64,000 nt of DNA from Pomphorhynchus laevis (lineage: Eukaryota > Acanthocephala > Palaeacanthocephala > Echinorhynchida > Pomphorhynchidae): positions 62,001 to 126,000 of the forward strand of contig WNNJ02002490.1 of NCBI GenBank assembly GCA_012934845.2, written 5' to 3'. How positions within the stretch are numbered: the stretch's first letter is position 1; each line of letters starts with the position of its first letter. Made by a program: the position numbers and the translations under genes. This document shows positions 45,441-57,200 of the stretch, piece by piece. A model generated the notes under the pieces. It worked only from the letters and a program-made list of their open reading frames with translations, searched no databases and had not been told where the DNA came from.

Positions 45441-46189
45441 TTTTAATATTAGGAAGCTTAATATTAACCATCATCGAAATAGCTTTGTTCAATATTAGTA
45501 AACTATAAATTAGCTACAATCTCATCAATCAAATTTTTAATTACATTAAAGCATTTTAATTTTACAAAATACATTTGAAATATGTTTTATTGTACACTTA
45601 GTCGAACTAATAAGTTAAAATTTAAAATATTCGCAGTATCATCGACGCTAAGAAAACAACTTTGATACTTTTGAAAGCAGTAAAATTGTCTTTCTTATTT
45701 TATAAAATTTTGTAAAATTTTCTTTAATAATTTACTTATTATAATTTTCTTATTTAAGATTCTTTCTTAATGTAAAGAAATTTAACATATTAAATTTCAA
45801 CAATATCGACGTCTTTATATTTATGTTTAGGATATACATATGCATACATAGTTTAGGATATACTCAACTTTATATTTGATACTTCTTTTAAGCAGTCAAT
45901 TTTCCTGTTAACGGTGCATTTACTGAAAGAAAGATTAGTGCTGTGTACAAACAATTTCATGTTTTGTTTAAACATATGATTTAGATTGGAGACTGTAAGC
46001 TTGGACAATTCCACATCCCTATTTTCATACTTATCTTACTAGGGGCCGGATAAACTAAAGAAACTTGACTTATCTGTATATCTCAACTTCAAATTCTATA
46101 GGGGAAAATGAAAATGCTTAAGATATAAGTAAGATGTCAAGAGATAGTTATTATGTAATTAGATATGTTCACAATTAAGCAAAATCAAT
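45441..46189. other. AT-rich DNA with no recognised gene
   Basis: Nothing recognised. Confidence 0.3.
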
Positions 46190-46430
46190 TTAATTCAATT
46201 TTAATAAGAGAGGAAATTTTTTTTTGATATTTCGCTAACTTCTGTTAGCATCTTCAGAAAATTACTTTTTCAAGCTTCTAGATAGCTGCAGACCAGTGGC
46301 TCCATAGCACCGTCCAATGATTTGAAATAGTTGATAATGTGATCCATTATTGATAAAGAATTATTGGAGTTGGATCAAACAAGAGAGGAAATTATTTTTG
46401 ATATTTCGGTAACTTCTATATGTTTAATAT
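46190..46430 (-). repeat. Short dispersed repeat H (copies 2 and 3)
   Basis: On the minus strand at 46275-46215: TTTTCTGAAGATGCTAACAG, then AAGTTAGCGAAATATC. GCTAAC and GTTAGC form a perfect 6-bp stem between CTGAAGA and GAAA. A second, shorter piece (gagaggaaatt...gatatttcggtaacttct) lies at 46384-46420. Copy 1 is at 19190-19320. Confidence 0.5.
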
Positions 46431-46489
46431 AGAATTTTATGTTTAATTTAATTTTTATACTTTTATTGTGTTAATTTGCAATTTAAATA

Positions 46490-46695
46490 TAAAAATACCA
46501 AATGCTATGTTGTATTGATGTTCAGTCACTGTAATTCTTGCAGACGATATCACCGTGACAATATAAATATAAATATTAATATAAAGATAATATAAAAATG
46601 AATATTAAATATTAAAATACTAAATGCTATAATGTATTGATGTTCAGTCACTGTGATTTTTGCGGACGATATCACCGTGACAATATAAATATAAC
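46490..46695. repeat. Tandem duplication, period about 125 bp
   Basis: Blocks at about 46493-46570 and 46617-46693 share aaatgctat, gtattgatgttcagtcactg and gacgatatcaccgtgacaa. Each contains an 11-bp inverted repeat with one mismatch (gtcactgtgat/atcaccgtgac). Confidence 0.75.
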
Positions 46696-47285
46696 AATTT
46701 CAATTTTTATATTTTAATTCTATTTATTTACTGCAAAATAACGAAATGCCGGACAGGACATTTTAAAACATTTGAGCATATTCGTTTAATATAATGGAGA
46801 TCTAGATGTAATTGTAACATCACTTTTTGTGATGTTTCTCATATTCACACATTCAAGATAATAGTTAATTGTGCTTAGGATTTGAAAAATTGCATCGTTT
46901 ACTCATTTTGATTGATTTTGATATAACTTTGATTCATTTTTATAACACTTTGCTTTGAAAAGCAATGTATTTTATTGGGATAAAGGTATTTAGCATTTGC
47001 TCGATACTTTGATACAAATAAAATCAATTCACTGCATAGTAAACAACCATTTTATTACATTATCATTTATTTTATCAACGTTGAGTATTGTGTCTAAATT
47101 TATAATTGGTAACTTTTTGTAACTTTAAAAATAGTGTGTTTGCATGTGAATAGCCGGATGTTAATCTTTAAACAATTACTAGCTACCTTTTATTACTAGT
47201 TTTCTCGTCTACAAAATTATCAGAAAAGGCTAAACTATAATTGTACATCTTAGGAATTAGGCAAGCTGATTTGTCAAGTACTGAC
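46696..47285. other. AT-rich DNA with no recognised gene
   Basis: Nothing recognised. Confidence 0.3.
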
Positions 47286-47289
47286 TAAT

Positions 47290-48038
47290 ATCAGGTAATA
47301 TATTATATCCTATAATATATTACCACATTACATCAGAGGAAATAAATACATCATTAGCATGCATTTGACATAACTGTTATGTTAAGTTGAAGAACAGAGG
47401 GCCAAAATTTGAAAACATAGTAGTTCACCAGATGACCTGTAATCTTCATTCTAAAATATGGTATATATTAATCAGCTTATAAAACTATTGGGTCATAATA
47501 CTTAGTTATGATCACGGTTTATAATACTTGGTTATAACATTTTGCTGTAATACTTAGATATAATACTTGGTTATAATGATAGGTCATAATAACTTGGTTT
47601 ACTGGGTAATAATACTAGGTCATAATACTTGGTAATAACACTTTGTCATATTACTTGGTCATAATGCTTGGTCATAATACTTGGATTTAATACTTGGATT
47701 TGATACTTAGTTATAATACTTGGTTATAATAATGGGTCATAATACCTGGGTCATTAACTGGGTCATAATACTATGTTATAATGCTGGGTTATAATGCTTG
47801 ATCATAATGCTTGGTCATAATGCTTGGTCATAATGCTTGGTCATAATGCTTGATCATAATACTGGGTCATGATGCTGGGTAATACTGCTGGGTAATACTG
47901 ATGGGTAATACTGATGGGTAATACTGATGGGTAATACTGCTGAGTAATACTGCTGGGTAATACTGCTGGATAATACTGATGGGTAATATTGCTAGGTAAT
48001 ACTTATGGGCATTAATACTGATGGGTATTGAACTTCGC
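47290..48038 (+). repeat. Dispersed repeat family G with expanded minisatellite tail
   Basis: The body is at about 47290-47500 (gagggccaaaatttgaaaac, then accagatgacctgtaatc). From about 47508 a minisatellite of 15-19 bp units runs to 48035, grading from ggtcataatacttg-type to gggtaatactgctg-type units. The gradient shows that unit variants have spread locally. Confidence 0.7.
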
Positions 48039-48039
48039 C

Positions 48040-51000
48040 AATGCCGGTCCCAAGCCCTGATGAAAAAGGAGGAGGGTTGATGCTAGGAAGGGCATCCACT
48101 CGTAAAAATCCAGCTCCAACCCAAACAAATAAAAAGTCTACAAACCTCAAACTACGTTACTTTGTCGTCGCCTGCAAGCGACGCGCGCCATATCCTGCAT
48201 GACGCGACAAATAACAAAGAATTACCGACTAACGGACGAAGTCAGATAATGAAGCAAGTCCAACTTCGAAACCTACGACTGATGTCACTAAGCATCGGTA
48301 CACTAACCGGAAAAATCAGAGAATTAGCTGCCAACCTCAAACAACGTCATGTCGATATTGTAGTTGTTAAGGAAACTAAATGGAAAGGCTACAAAGCAAA
48401 ATAAATCGGCGATGGGTATAAGCTTTATTATCACGGCACTATCAATGGGCGAAATGGAGTCGGGATCATATTATCAGAGAACCTGCCACAATCTATTACT
48501 GCGATACAGCGAATCTCATACCGCATTATGTCAGCTGCACTCAATATTAAAACGCGCGGAGTAGTAATAATCTCAGCATATGCTCTCCAACAAGGTTGCT
48601 CCGACGAAGAGAAAGTCAAGTTTTGGCGAAGACTCAGCGACGTGACCCAATCCGTCAAGAAAGATGAAATTGTCTTCGTGGGTGAAGACCTTAACGGCCA
48701 TGTCGACTCCGAACATATCTGGCCCCAACAACACCACGGTAGGCTGGGTATCGGAACTCTTAATGAAGATGGAACAAGGATCCGACTGGGCGCAAACACA
48801 AGACCTTGCACTGTGCAATACTTTCTTCACTAAACCAAACTCGCACCTAGTCACGTACTCTAGTGGAAACCACAAGAAGCAGGTCGATTTCTGGGCATGT
48901 TGCCAAAACGATCCAAAACTAGTCAAGAACACCAAAGTGATTCCCTTCGAACCAGTCGCTAGTCAACACCTCCCTCTGATAATTGATAATCTAATACCAA
49001 TGCTAATTAACAGACTCCATACGACTAAACATGTGCATATTAAGTGGTGGAAACATCGAGAATGCGGAGATAAACTAACACCTGCTTTCCATTTGGCTAT
49101 CCAGACCACATCATTAACAGAGGATGTAAACGAGTGTTGGGAATCTGTCGCCCGAAATATATCAAATGCAGCGCGACGCATCCTCGGAGTCACCAAGCCA
49201 GGTCGAAAGTTTATTGACAAATAAACGTGGTTCTGGAATGAAAAGGTCCAACAAGCTGTACGAGATAAAAAGGAAGCATAAAAAAGTGGAAACTATCTCA
49301 GCTCTCAAAAGATAAAGAACTTTACCGTCTACAAAAGAGGATTGCCAATACGGTGGCAGAAAGCAAAATCAGTTACATCACAGACCTGTACAATAATCTA
49401 GAGCACTCCGAAGGTAAATGTGATATATACCACCTTGCAAGTTCTTGATCAAATGCCGCCAAAGACATCATTCACTTTTTCCAAATCAAGAGTAAAGATG
49501 AAACTATATTGCGAGATGATATAGAAATTCAGGACAGATGGAGTGAACTTTACAACGAAATAAGTAACATAGAATTCCCCCATCCTGATCTACTCATGGG
49601 GACATGCCCCTCTGGACCAGTCTTGGAGATTACAACCGCTGAAGTAGCTGAGTCAATATGGAAGATGAAAAACAGAAAAACTACATGACCGGATAGAATT
49701 CCGAGCGAGGTTTGGAAAATCACGGGACTTGCAGGCATAACTTTTCTCACGCATCTTTTCAATAAAATAGTTACACAGTACGAAGTACCTAAAGCATGGC
49801 AAAGATCGTTTACAATCCCCATCTGTAAACAGAAAGGTGGCATTGCTAGCTGTAGCTATTTTTCGCACTGAACTGCTATTATCCCACACAATGAAAATCT
49901 TTGAGCATGTCCTGGACAAGATACTAAGGGCTCTGACTAACATCACCGTTAACCATTGTGGTTTTGTGAAAAATGTACCAACCACAGATGCCATACAAGC
50001 AGCAAGGATATTGATGGAAAAACACGGAGGAAAGCAGCAGAGTTTACATATAGCCTTCCTAGATTTGGAGAAGGCTTTTGATCGGGTGCCACATTCTCTT
50101 ATCTGGTACTCCCTGCGACAACACGGTGTCTTAGAGGAGTTAGTTTCTAAATTAAACTCATGTACTCGGACACGACTAGCCTAATACGCTGTGCTACCGG
50201 TGATTCCAAACGATATCATATCACGGTTGGCGTACATAAAGGCAGTACCCTGTCACACCTGCTATTCATCTTATGCATAAATACAATTATTTCTAAACTA
50301 AACAAAGATGTACAATGAACCCTCTTATATGCAGACGATGTTATGCTTGCTACACAAACACCTGCTAACCTCAAACATTAAGTCCAAAACTGGTCTGATC
50401 GCCTATAACAATACGGACTGCAGCTGAACATTGGTAAAACTGCATATCTTGAGCGTGGATATCAAACACCTGGCTCCATCGAGATCAACTGGCAGTCACT
50501 CGAAAAGTGTACTACCTTCAAATACCTGGGGTCCCACCTCTCATCGGATGACACAATAAATAAGGATGTAAAGGGGCACCTTAACGCAGCTGGCTAAAAT
50601 GGCGAAGCCTTTCAGGAATATTATGTGACCGACGAATGTCACTAAAGCTTAAAGCCAAAATCTAAACAACAGTGGTAAGACCGATTGCATTGTACGCCAC
50701 AGAATGCTGGCCATCAAATTCAGAGGCCAAAAGAAAATTACACGCCATGGTTATGAATATGCTGCGCTGATTCTATGGAGTAACACGCCTAGATAGGATT
50801 CCGAATACCAACATCAGACAACGTTTCAGCGTCAAGCAAATAAACCTCAAGGCGAGGAATACCGACTACGACGGTTCGGACACATTCACAGGGCTGACAA
50901 AACAGCAGCATGCCGAGCCGAGCCAATCGTCTAAGGCGTACGACCTCGTGACCGCCCTAAGAAAAGATGGATGAATACCATCCATGATGATTTGAAAACA

Positions 51001-51095
51001 TGTAATCCTGCGCAAGCTCTAGCTAAAAATCGAGGGGTATGGATAAGACATATCAAAGCCGCCGATCCTGGCCTGTCTGGAAAAGGCAAAGAATA
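48040..51095 (+). mobile_element. Nearly full-length RTE-type LINE, broken
   Basis: Starts with the typical RTE 5' region (aatgccggtcccaagccctg, then gggcatccactcg). Endonuclease blocks follow: IGTLTGKIRELAANLKQRHV, DIVVVKETKWKGY, then VFVGEDLNGHV and QVDFWACC. After the linker (HIKWWKHRECG, ILGVTKPGRK) come RT blocks: NHCGFVKNVPTTDAI, FLDLEKAFDRVPHSLIW (motif A, near 50058), LLYADDVMLAT (motif C, near 50327), YLGSHLSSDD and RPIALYATECWPS. The C-terminus matches RTE (KAADPGLSGKGKE). Length of about 3.05 kb is normal for RTE. More than ten stops or frame changes interrupt it. It sits inside the minisatellite of repeat G. Confidence 0.92.
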
Positions 51096-51099
51096 AGAA

Positions 51100-51460
51100 G
51101 AATACTGCCGGGTAATACTGCTGGGTAATATTGCTGGATAATACTGCTGGGTCATACTGCATACTGCTGGGTAATACTGCTGGGTAATACTGCTGGGTAA
51201 TACTGCTGGGTAATACTGCTGGGTAATACTGCTGGGTAATACTGCTGGGTAATACTGCTGGGTAATACTGCTGGGTAATACTGCTGGGTAATACTGCTGG
51301 GTAATACTGCTGGGTAATACTGCTGGGTAATACTGCTGGGTAATACTGCTGGGTAATACTGCTGGGTAATACTGCTGGGTAATACTGCTGGGAAATACTG
51401 CTGGGTAATACTGCTGGGTAATACTGCTGGGTAATACTGCTAGGTAATAATTATTGGTCA
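51100..51460 (+). repeat. Homogeneous 15-bp minisatellite
   Basis: Units gggtaatactgct(g) with period 15 bp are repeated more than 20 times with very few changes. The 178-residue minus-strand frame through it (QQYYPAV repeats) is only the translated repeat. It continues the unit type found left of the RTE copy. Confidence 0.95.
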
Positions 51461-51690
51461 TACTCAACCAACTTCGGCCATCGATCCCTACATAGTGCTG
51501 CTCCTCTTCTTTGGAATTTCCTACCTGATCATCTGCGATTTTCTTCCTCCTTCCAATTTTTCAAAAAGTAACTACAATCAATGCTACTAAACGAGTATTT
51601 TTTTCCAATCTGTTTCGCTTTTGTGGGCTTGTAAGCACACAGTCTGTGTGCATTTGCCACATTAAAAAAACTTTCCTACTAATATACTAG
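51461..51690. other. Unrecognised insert between minisatellite blocks
   Basis: About 230 bp of mixed-composition DNA, with no repeat or gene recognised. Confidence 0.3.
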
Positions 51691-51910
51691 ATCATGATGC
51701 TGGGTCATAATGCTAGGTCATTATACTGGTCATAATACTTGGTTATAATACTGATCATAATACGGATCATAATACTGGGTCATAATACTGTGTCAATACT
51801 GGGTCATAATACTGGGTCGTTATAATGGATAATAATACTGATCATAATAATGTTCATAATACTTGGTTATAATACTGAGTCATAATGTGTCATAATACCT
51901 GGGAATGTAT
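51690..51910 (+). repeat. Diverged minisatellite block
   Basis: Units of gggtcataatact type, 13-19 bp, are less regular than those at 51100-51460. They represent the outer, older end of the array. Confidence 0.8.
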
Positions 51911-52452
51911 ATAAGTTAAAATTACTTGTATAATTAAAATAATTAAATTATAATTAATTTATAATGATGAAATAATATTAGAATTTTAGAAATTTGATCT
52001 TTTCAGTCGTACATGTTTAAATATGCGTGAACGAGAAAACTCCAGCAAATAATGAAATTCACTAATTTAATGCGGTTCGCCCTCTTGGCCTTTTCAATCA
52101 AGAATAAAAAAACCGAATGTTGTTTTCTGTAGAACGATAAGTACATAAATACCGTGTTTTAAGAAAGGATTAATAAACACAGTGATAAACGGTTATGTCA
52201 TTTATGAAAGTGACGACAATAGCAAAAGTAAAATGATGTAAAAACGGTTAAATTCACTAATCAGAGAGTTTAAGTAGTCCAATTTATTATCCATTTAATC
52301 GCCATTCTTGTAAAAATTTATTATTTGGCTTTTTACATAACAAGCATTGTATTTTATATATCGTTGATATTGATTAAGGAAGTTACTTTTATCCCAACCA
52401 GTTGTTTACTGGTGCATTTGAATCGTTGGTGTAGTAATTAATATACTTAAAA
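51911..52452. other. AT-rich DNA with no recognised gene
   Basis: Nothing recognised. Confidence 0.3.
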
Positions 52453-52640
52453 TTTCCAATTAACTAAATTTTGTGAACATTGCATTTGTGTCTTTTTTCG
52501 ACCACCAAGGCCATTATCATTACCATTATTATGATAATGGCCTTGGTGGTCGAAAGCTCAACAATTTTTATTAAATAAAAATACTTTTCATGTCTATAAT
52601 GTTCTCCCACAATCACCGCTTTAATTAACTAAATGCAAAA
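52453..52640. repeat. Foldback/MITE-like repeat, mosaic copy 1
   Basis: Contains a perfect hairpin with 25-bp arms (52496-52520 and 52531-52555, core accaccaaggccattatcat) and a 10-nt loop. The left flank (gaacattgcatttgtgtct) and right flank (tctataatgttctcccacaa) both occur in the repeat at 61350-61500, but in a different arrangement. Confidence 0.75.
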
Positions 52641-53054
52641 TCATTTGTATAAATTTGGCGAATAACGCTTTGCATTTAATTACTTGTCGAAATCAAACAA
52701 TCAAATTATTCAATTTTTATGACAAAAAGTTGTCTTTATGTAATTATGCATCCTGTGACTTTAATTTATCGTATGCATCAATTAGTGTTTATTCGCGAAA
52801 GCGAAATTTATAAAAATTATAAAAATCACAAATGTAAAAATATATCAATACATAATTGATTAATTGTTAAAAATTATTAACCTTACTTTCTTAAATATCC
52901 TAGCCGTATTATACATTTAGTATCGAATTTAATACACATACACTTATTATATAATTACCTATTATAAGTGGGATAAGAATGATGCATTTTTAAATTCATT
53001 TTAAAATATCATCTTTATTGTATTACAATCTAATAATTATATTAGATATGATTG
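52641..53054. other. AT-rich DNA with no recognised gene
   Basis: Nothing recognised. Confidence 0.3.
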
Positions 53055-53056
53055 TA

Positions 53057-53740
53057 TCGGGTGATCAAAAAATGACCCCCTTTAAAAATTTTAACCATAC
53101 AAATTTTAGATCATAAGGTATATGAGCACACATTAGTCAAAATGTTATTGTAAATGTAGGTGACCATTTTAAAATGGCTTAGCTAACTATTGAACAGCGT
53201 AAGTTAATCGTGTAATTGATGATTCAATACGGTTCTGTCATAAAAACAATTCGAAAATTGGAAGAGAAATATAGTGTGAGACGACATAACCAAACTATCC
53301 GGAAGATCAAAGAAAAATGGATAGAATATGGAACAGTTCAAAATATTAATAAGGGACGTTCAGGTCTTCCGAAACTTTTACGACTGAACATAATTATGAA
53401 ACAGTGGGAAACCTTAAGGATTAAGACGATACATGGTATGTTAGAAAAATGGTTCATCAAGGACAGTTAAAAGGATAAACCGTGAAAAAAGATATCTGTA
53501 ATTAAACAAGTAGTGCCATTGAAATTAATTCAACCAAGAAAGCGGATCCATTTCTAAATGATTGGCATCCATTTAATCTAATGAAGGCCGCTGTTAATTC
53601 AATGTAGGCCGCTATTATTCAACACGTAAAATAAATCCTTAAGGCTTGCTTTTTTGCAATAATACTTATTTCATCTTCTATATTTGATGGTTTAAAAGTT
53701 ATCTAATGTTAACAGGGGCTACGTGTTTTGGTCACTCGGT
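53057..53740 (+). mobile_element. Mariner-like transposon, internal-deletion derivative
   Basis: Flanked by TA on both sides. The ends tcgggtgatcaaaa and (reverse complement) ccgagtgaccaaaa are inverted repeats. From about 53175 the plus strand reads LTIEQRKLIV, then YGSVIKTIRKLEEKYSVRR, then IRKIKEKWIEYGTVQNI and GRSG.PK. This is the N-terminal helix-turn-helix region of a Tc1/mariner-superfamily transposase of the same type as the relic at 20180-21722. Two stops lie near its start, and the frame ends at 53470. At 684 bp it is about half the normal length and the catalytic domain is gone. Confidence 0.78.
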
Positions 53741-54299
53741 ATATAATAAACTGGATATTCAATTGATATGTATTTAGTGATGCTCCCCAACTTTGATCTA
53801 GCTTTGTTATTTACATTGTTCAAATAATTACTTTTACTGTTCAATAATCATTTTAATCTTCTTAATGTACATTTAATTTTACATTATTTCAGTCAGTCTC
53901 TTACCAAAGCTTTTGAAGGAACCAAGTAGAGATCGAAAACACAGTGATGATTACCGTCCTGATTCAGTAAAATTTATCAATATTTGAAAGCAACGGAGTA
54001 GTAAATATATTTAAAGAAATATTTAGGTAATATTATGTGCAATGTTTTGAAGCCTGTGACGGCTGCAATTGCCACCGACATATTTCTACAATAATAGAAT
54101 ATAATACATCCTCTTAACTCTTTAAAATTGTTGTCAATTCTGGAATAAGAATTTCACTTTACGTATAGATATAAATTCAATTATATAATTCATTACAAGT
54201 AAATATATTTTAAAACTAATTAAGTAAATGTAATATACAATTTAATTTTCAGATTAAAGTGTGAATACTTGTCTTGATTGAAGCTTTTACAGCAGATTG
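53741..54299 (+). promoter_or_regulatory. Upstream region of INTS3 with a possible 5' leader acceptor
   Basis: AT-rich, without coding. A strong splice-acceptor-like tract (taattttcag) ends at 54252, 48 bp before the first ATG of INTS3. It may be the acceptor of a 5' UTR intron or, if the organism is a nematode, a spliced-leader trans-splice site. No TATA box was assigned. Confidence 0.35.
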
Positions 54300-57200
54300 A
54301 TGTCCGATCCCACATTAGCTTCTTTTAACTCGAAGCTTTTTGTCTATACTCCAATTGAAAAAAAGGAGCCTATCGATCAAATTCTGGAGGGGTGCTATGA
54401 TAAAATGATATCTCTAAAGAAAGCTGATTCTTCAGGTAATGTTTTTAATTCTTGAATTATTGATTTGTGCTAAGTAAAATTCATCGCAAAGTAATATCTT
54501 TTGATAAACTACACTAAAATCTGTTGTCGTCCCAGTTAACAGAGATATAAGCGTTTGTACACTTATATCTAATAATATGGTAACTAAATTATTATCATAC
54601 AATTTTGGTTTTGTTTCAACATGTCTAATTTATCATATTTTCTTTAGGCCGAATTATCAAATTAGATATCTTACTCATATATACACAAATAATCTATCTT
54701 TTAAATGCTTTTTTTTGTTTAAAATTTATTTATTATTTATTAATTTTAAAACATAACTAAATTATATTTTCACATAATAAGTATGCATGATGTATGGCTA
54801 TACTTGTAGTTTTCGACCTTCGCGACACGACACCCGAACCAATTATTTAATTAGTTACCCACTCTAAATTTGTTTTATTAATTGAAAATACTGCAATAGT
54901 TTGTACATATTTCTTTAAACTCTTATAAAAATAAAAGAAACGAGCAAAAAATAATCACATAATGTTTCATTGGTGAGTTTAAACAGTTACTGGAAATCAA
55001 GTGTGCAATCTTGGAGATAAGCATTCTTTTAAACGATAATTTACCTATCTACTTGGAAGCTTAAGTCAACCCAATATGTTCTTAACGTCGTAGATTCTTT
55101 ACATCATAAGTTATAGTTTAGTTTCAAATTTTCCTGAAATCCAATTTTGCAAAGAAGAAATCCAATTTTGCATCCTGAAATTCTGAAATCCAATTTTGCA
55201 TCCTCATAACTCACGAACTGAAGCTGCACTACATTTCTCACGATGCAGAAGAAGCTGCAACAAAGATGACTTTTATAGTTCGCAAACACTTTAAAAAATG
55301 TACCATGCGATCCAGATATATTGATTGGCTTCTGAACTATAAAAGCACAACATGCAATTGTGAGCTCGCTACAATGACACGTTTTGAGTAAACCCTTGCC
55401 TGTAATAAACAATAGATTAATTATTAGGAAATTTCGTACCGCGTCAACAATATCGGTACTAAAATCCGTAAAATTTTGTTTTGAACTTTGATCAAATCAA
55501 AGTTTACATATGTAAGATATTTTGATTCGATTACTCATATTTATATATTTTTTATTTAGGTAAGCAGATTAGCCAGTATGTAATTGTTGGAAGACAACAA
55601 CACGATGAGATCACGTTTGGTTATCTTTACGGAATCCTAATAGACTCCGGTAATGCTGCTGATTATTTCCGAGATATGTTATTGCAGAACCTTGATCAAT
55701 TTGAAGCTATTAGCCACGTATGCAGTGAACTGATAACATTATATCTACATAGACTTCAAGAGTGCTCAAAGCGGCAAATGTGCTGGCTAGTTGAACAAGG
55801 TGCCAAATCAGGAGTGAAAAGACTATCATCGCTAATGTTTCAATTGCTACGTGAGCTACAACAACTTTCGCATGGCATTCTAGAATATGTCGTTTCCATT
55901 TGTGAAGCTAACATAAATTGGATAATTTCTACCACCTTGCTTTCAGGGATGGTAGCGTATACGATCATTCCGCTTATTAAATCATACCCAGACTATCCCA
56001 ATCTTAAACACAGACAATCTATTCTTTGTGTTGCCTTAATCAGATCGAAATGGAACGAGTGTGCACGAATTGGCCGTGATTTTCTTCGCGCCTTGCATAG
56101 TGTTTGCACGATACCAGAATTTTACACGCTCTGGCAAGATATAATACGATGCGAAATGCCGGAACAAACTAGTGGCCAACTAGAACAGATTCTTTCCCAG
56201 CGGACGCAGAGAAAATTTCTACTTAGCCGACTTACTCATGACATCGAACGAAAAATTGCATTTCTACTAAATGAAGTCAGATTAAGTGAAGACATCGAGT
56301 TCTATAAAGAATGGATTATTCGCGATCTTTCAATAACAAACCGTATTGATTTAATAAGATATCTATGTTCTGCTGCATGTGAACAAACGTCAATGCAATC
56401 GGAGGATCGTCGTCCGCAACGTGACGAAATTAGAAAACACATACTGTATTGGCTGGTAATAGCTGCTGAAGGGTCAAATAATTTGGATGTCATCAACACC
56501 AGATTTGCATTTTTATTCGATTGGTTAATATACCAGTCTGGACGGCATCATACTATCGATCCACATGTAACACGATGCTTTAACTGGGTAACTCGGTATC
56601 TCACAGAGCTAGGCAATCATTACATTCCGCAGCTTAATGAACGACTTAGCTTTTGTGTAAAAAACTTTATCAAAGATATATGGGGAATTGAACAAATGCC
56701 TGTTACTCCTGCATCTACTAGTTACAACGCAAATCAGATTACTACTTCGCTGACGTCGTCAAATAATATACAGTGGACTAGTAAAGATTTGATCATTGAA
56801 TCACAAATACAACATCAAAACCGATCAGTCCATCCCTTATTGGACAACACCAAATTAGAAAAAGCAGAACCATCATCTCTAAGCGGTTATTCTGTTATCA
56901 GTCCGATATCGTTACTTTCAACTGCATCATCTTCAATGACCTCAAAGCCATTGATAACAACTGCCGATATTGTAATAGAATTGGACGATAATTGTTTAGA
57001 TATAAGAAATGATAACGTAACTTCCAACACTGCAGACTTTAGCAGTAGCGACGAAAATAACGATGATTTAATAACACAACAGGACGAACATACAGCTATC
57101 GATAATCAAGATGTTCATCGTAAAGAAATACACAATGTTTCTGCTAGTTTGATAAGCAGTAGAGAGTCGACAAATTCACAATTAAATAAAATTAGGAAAA

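Noticed and set aside
50931-51467. A 178-residue open frame with QQYYPAV repeats
   Set aside because: It is the translation of a 15-bp minisatellite, which stays open in any frame that lacks a stop in one unit.
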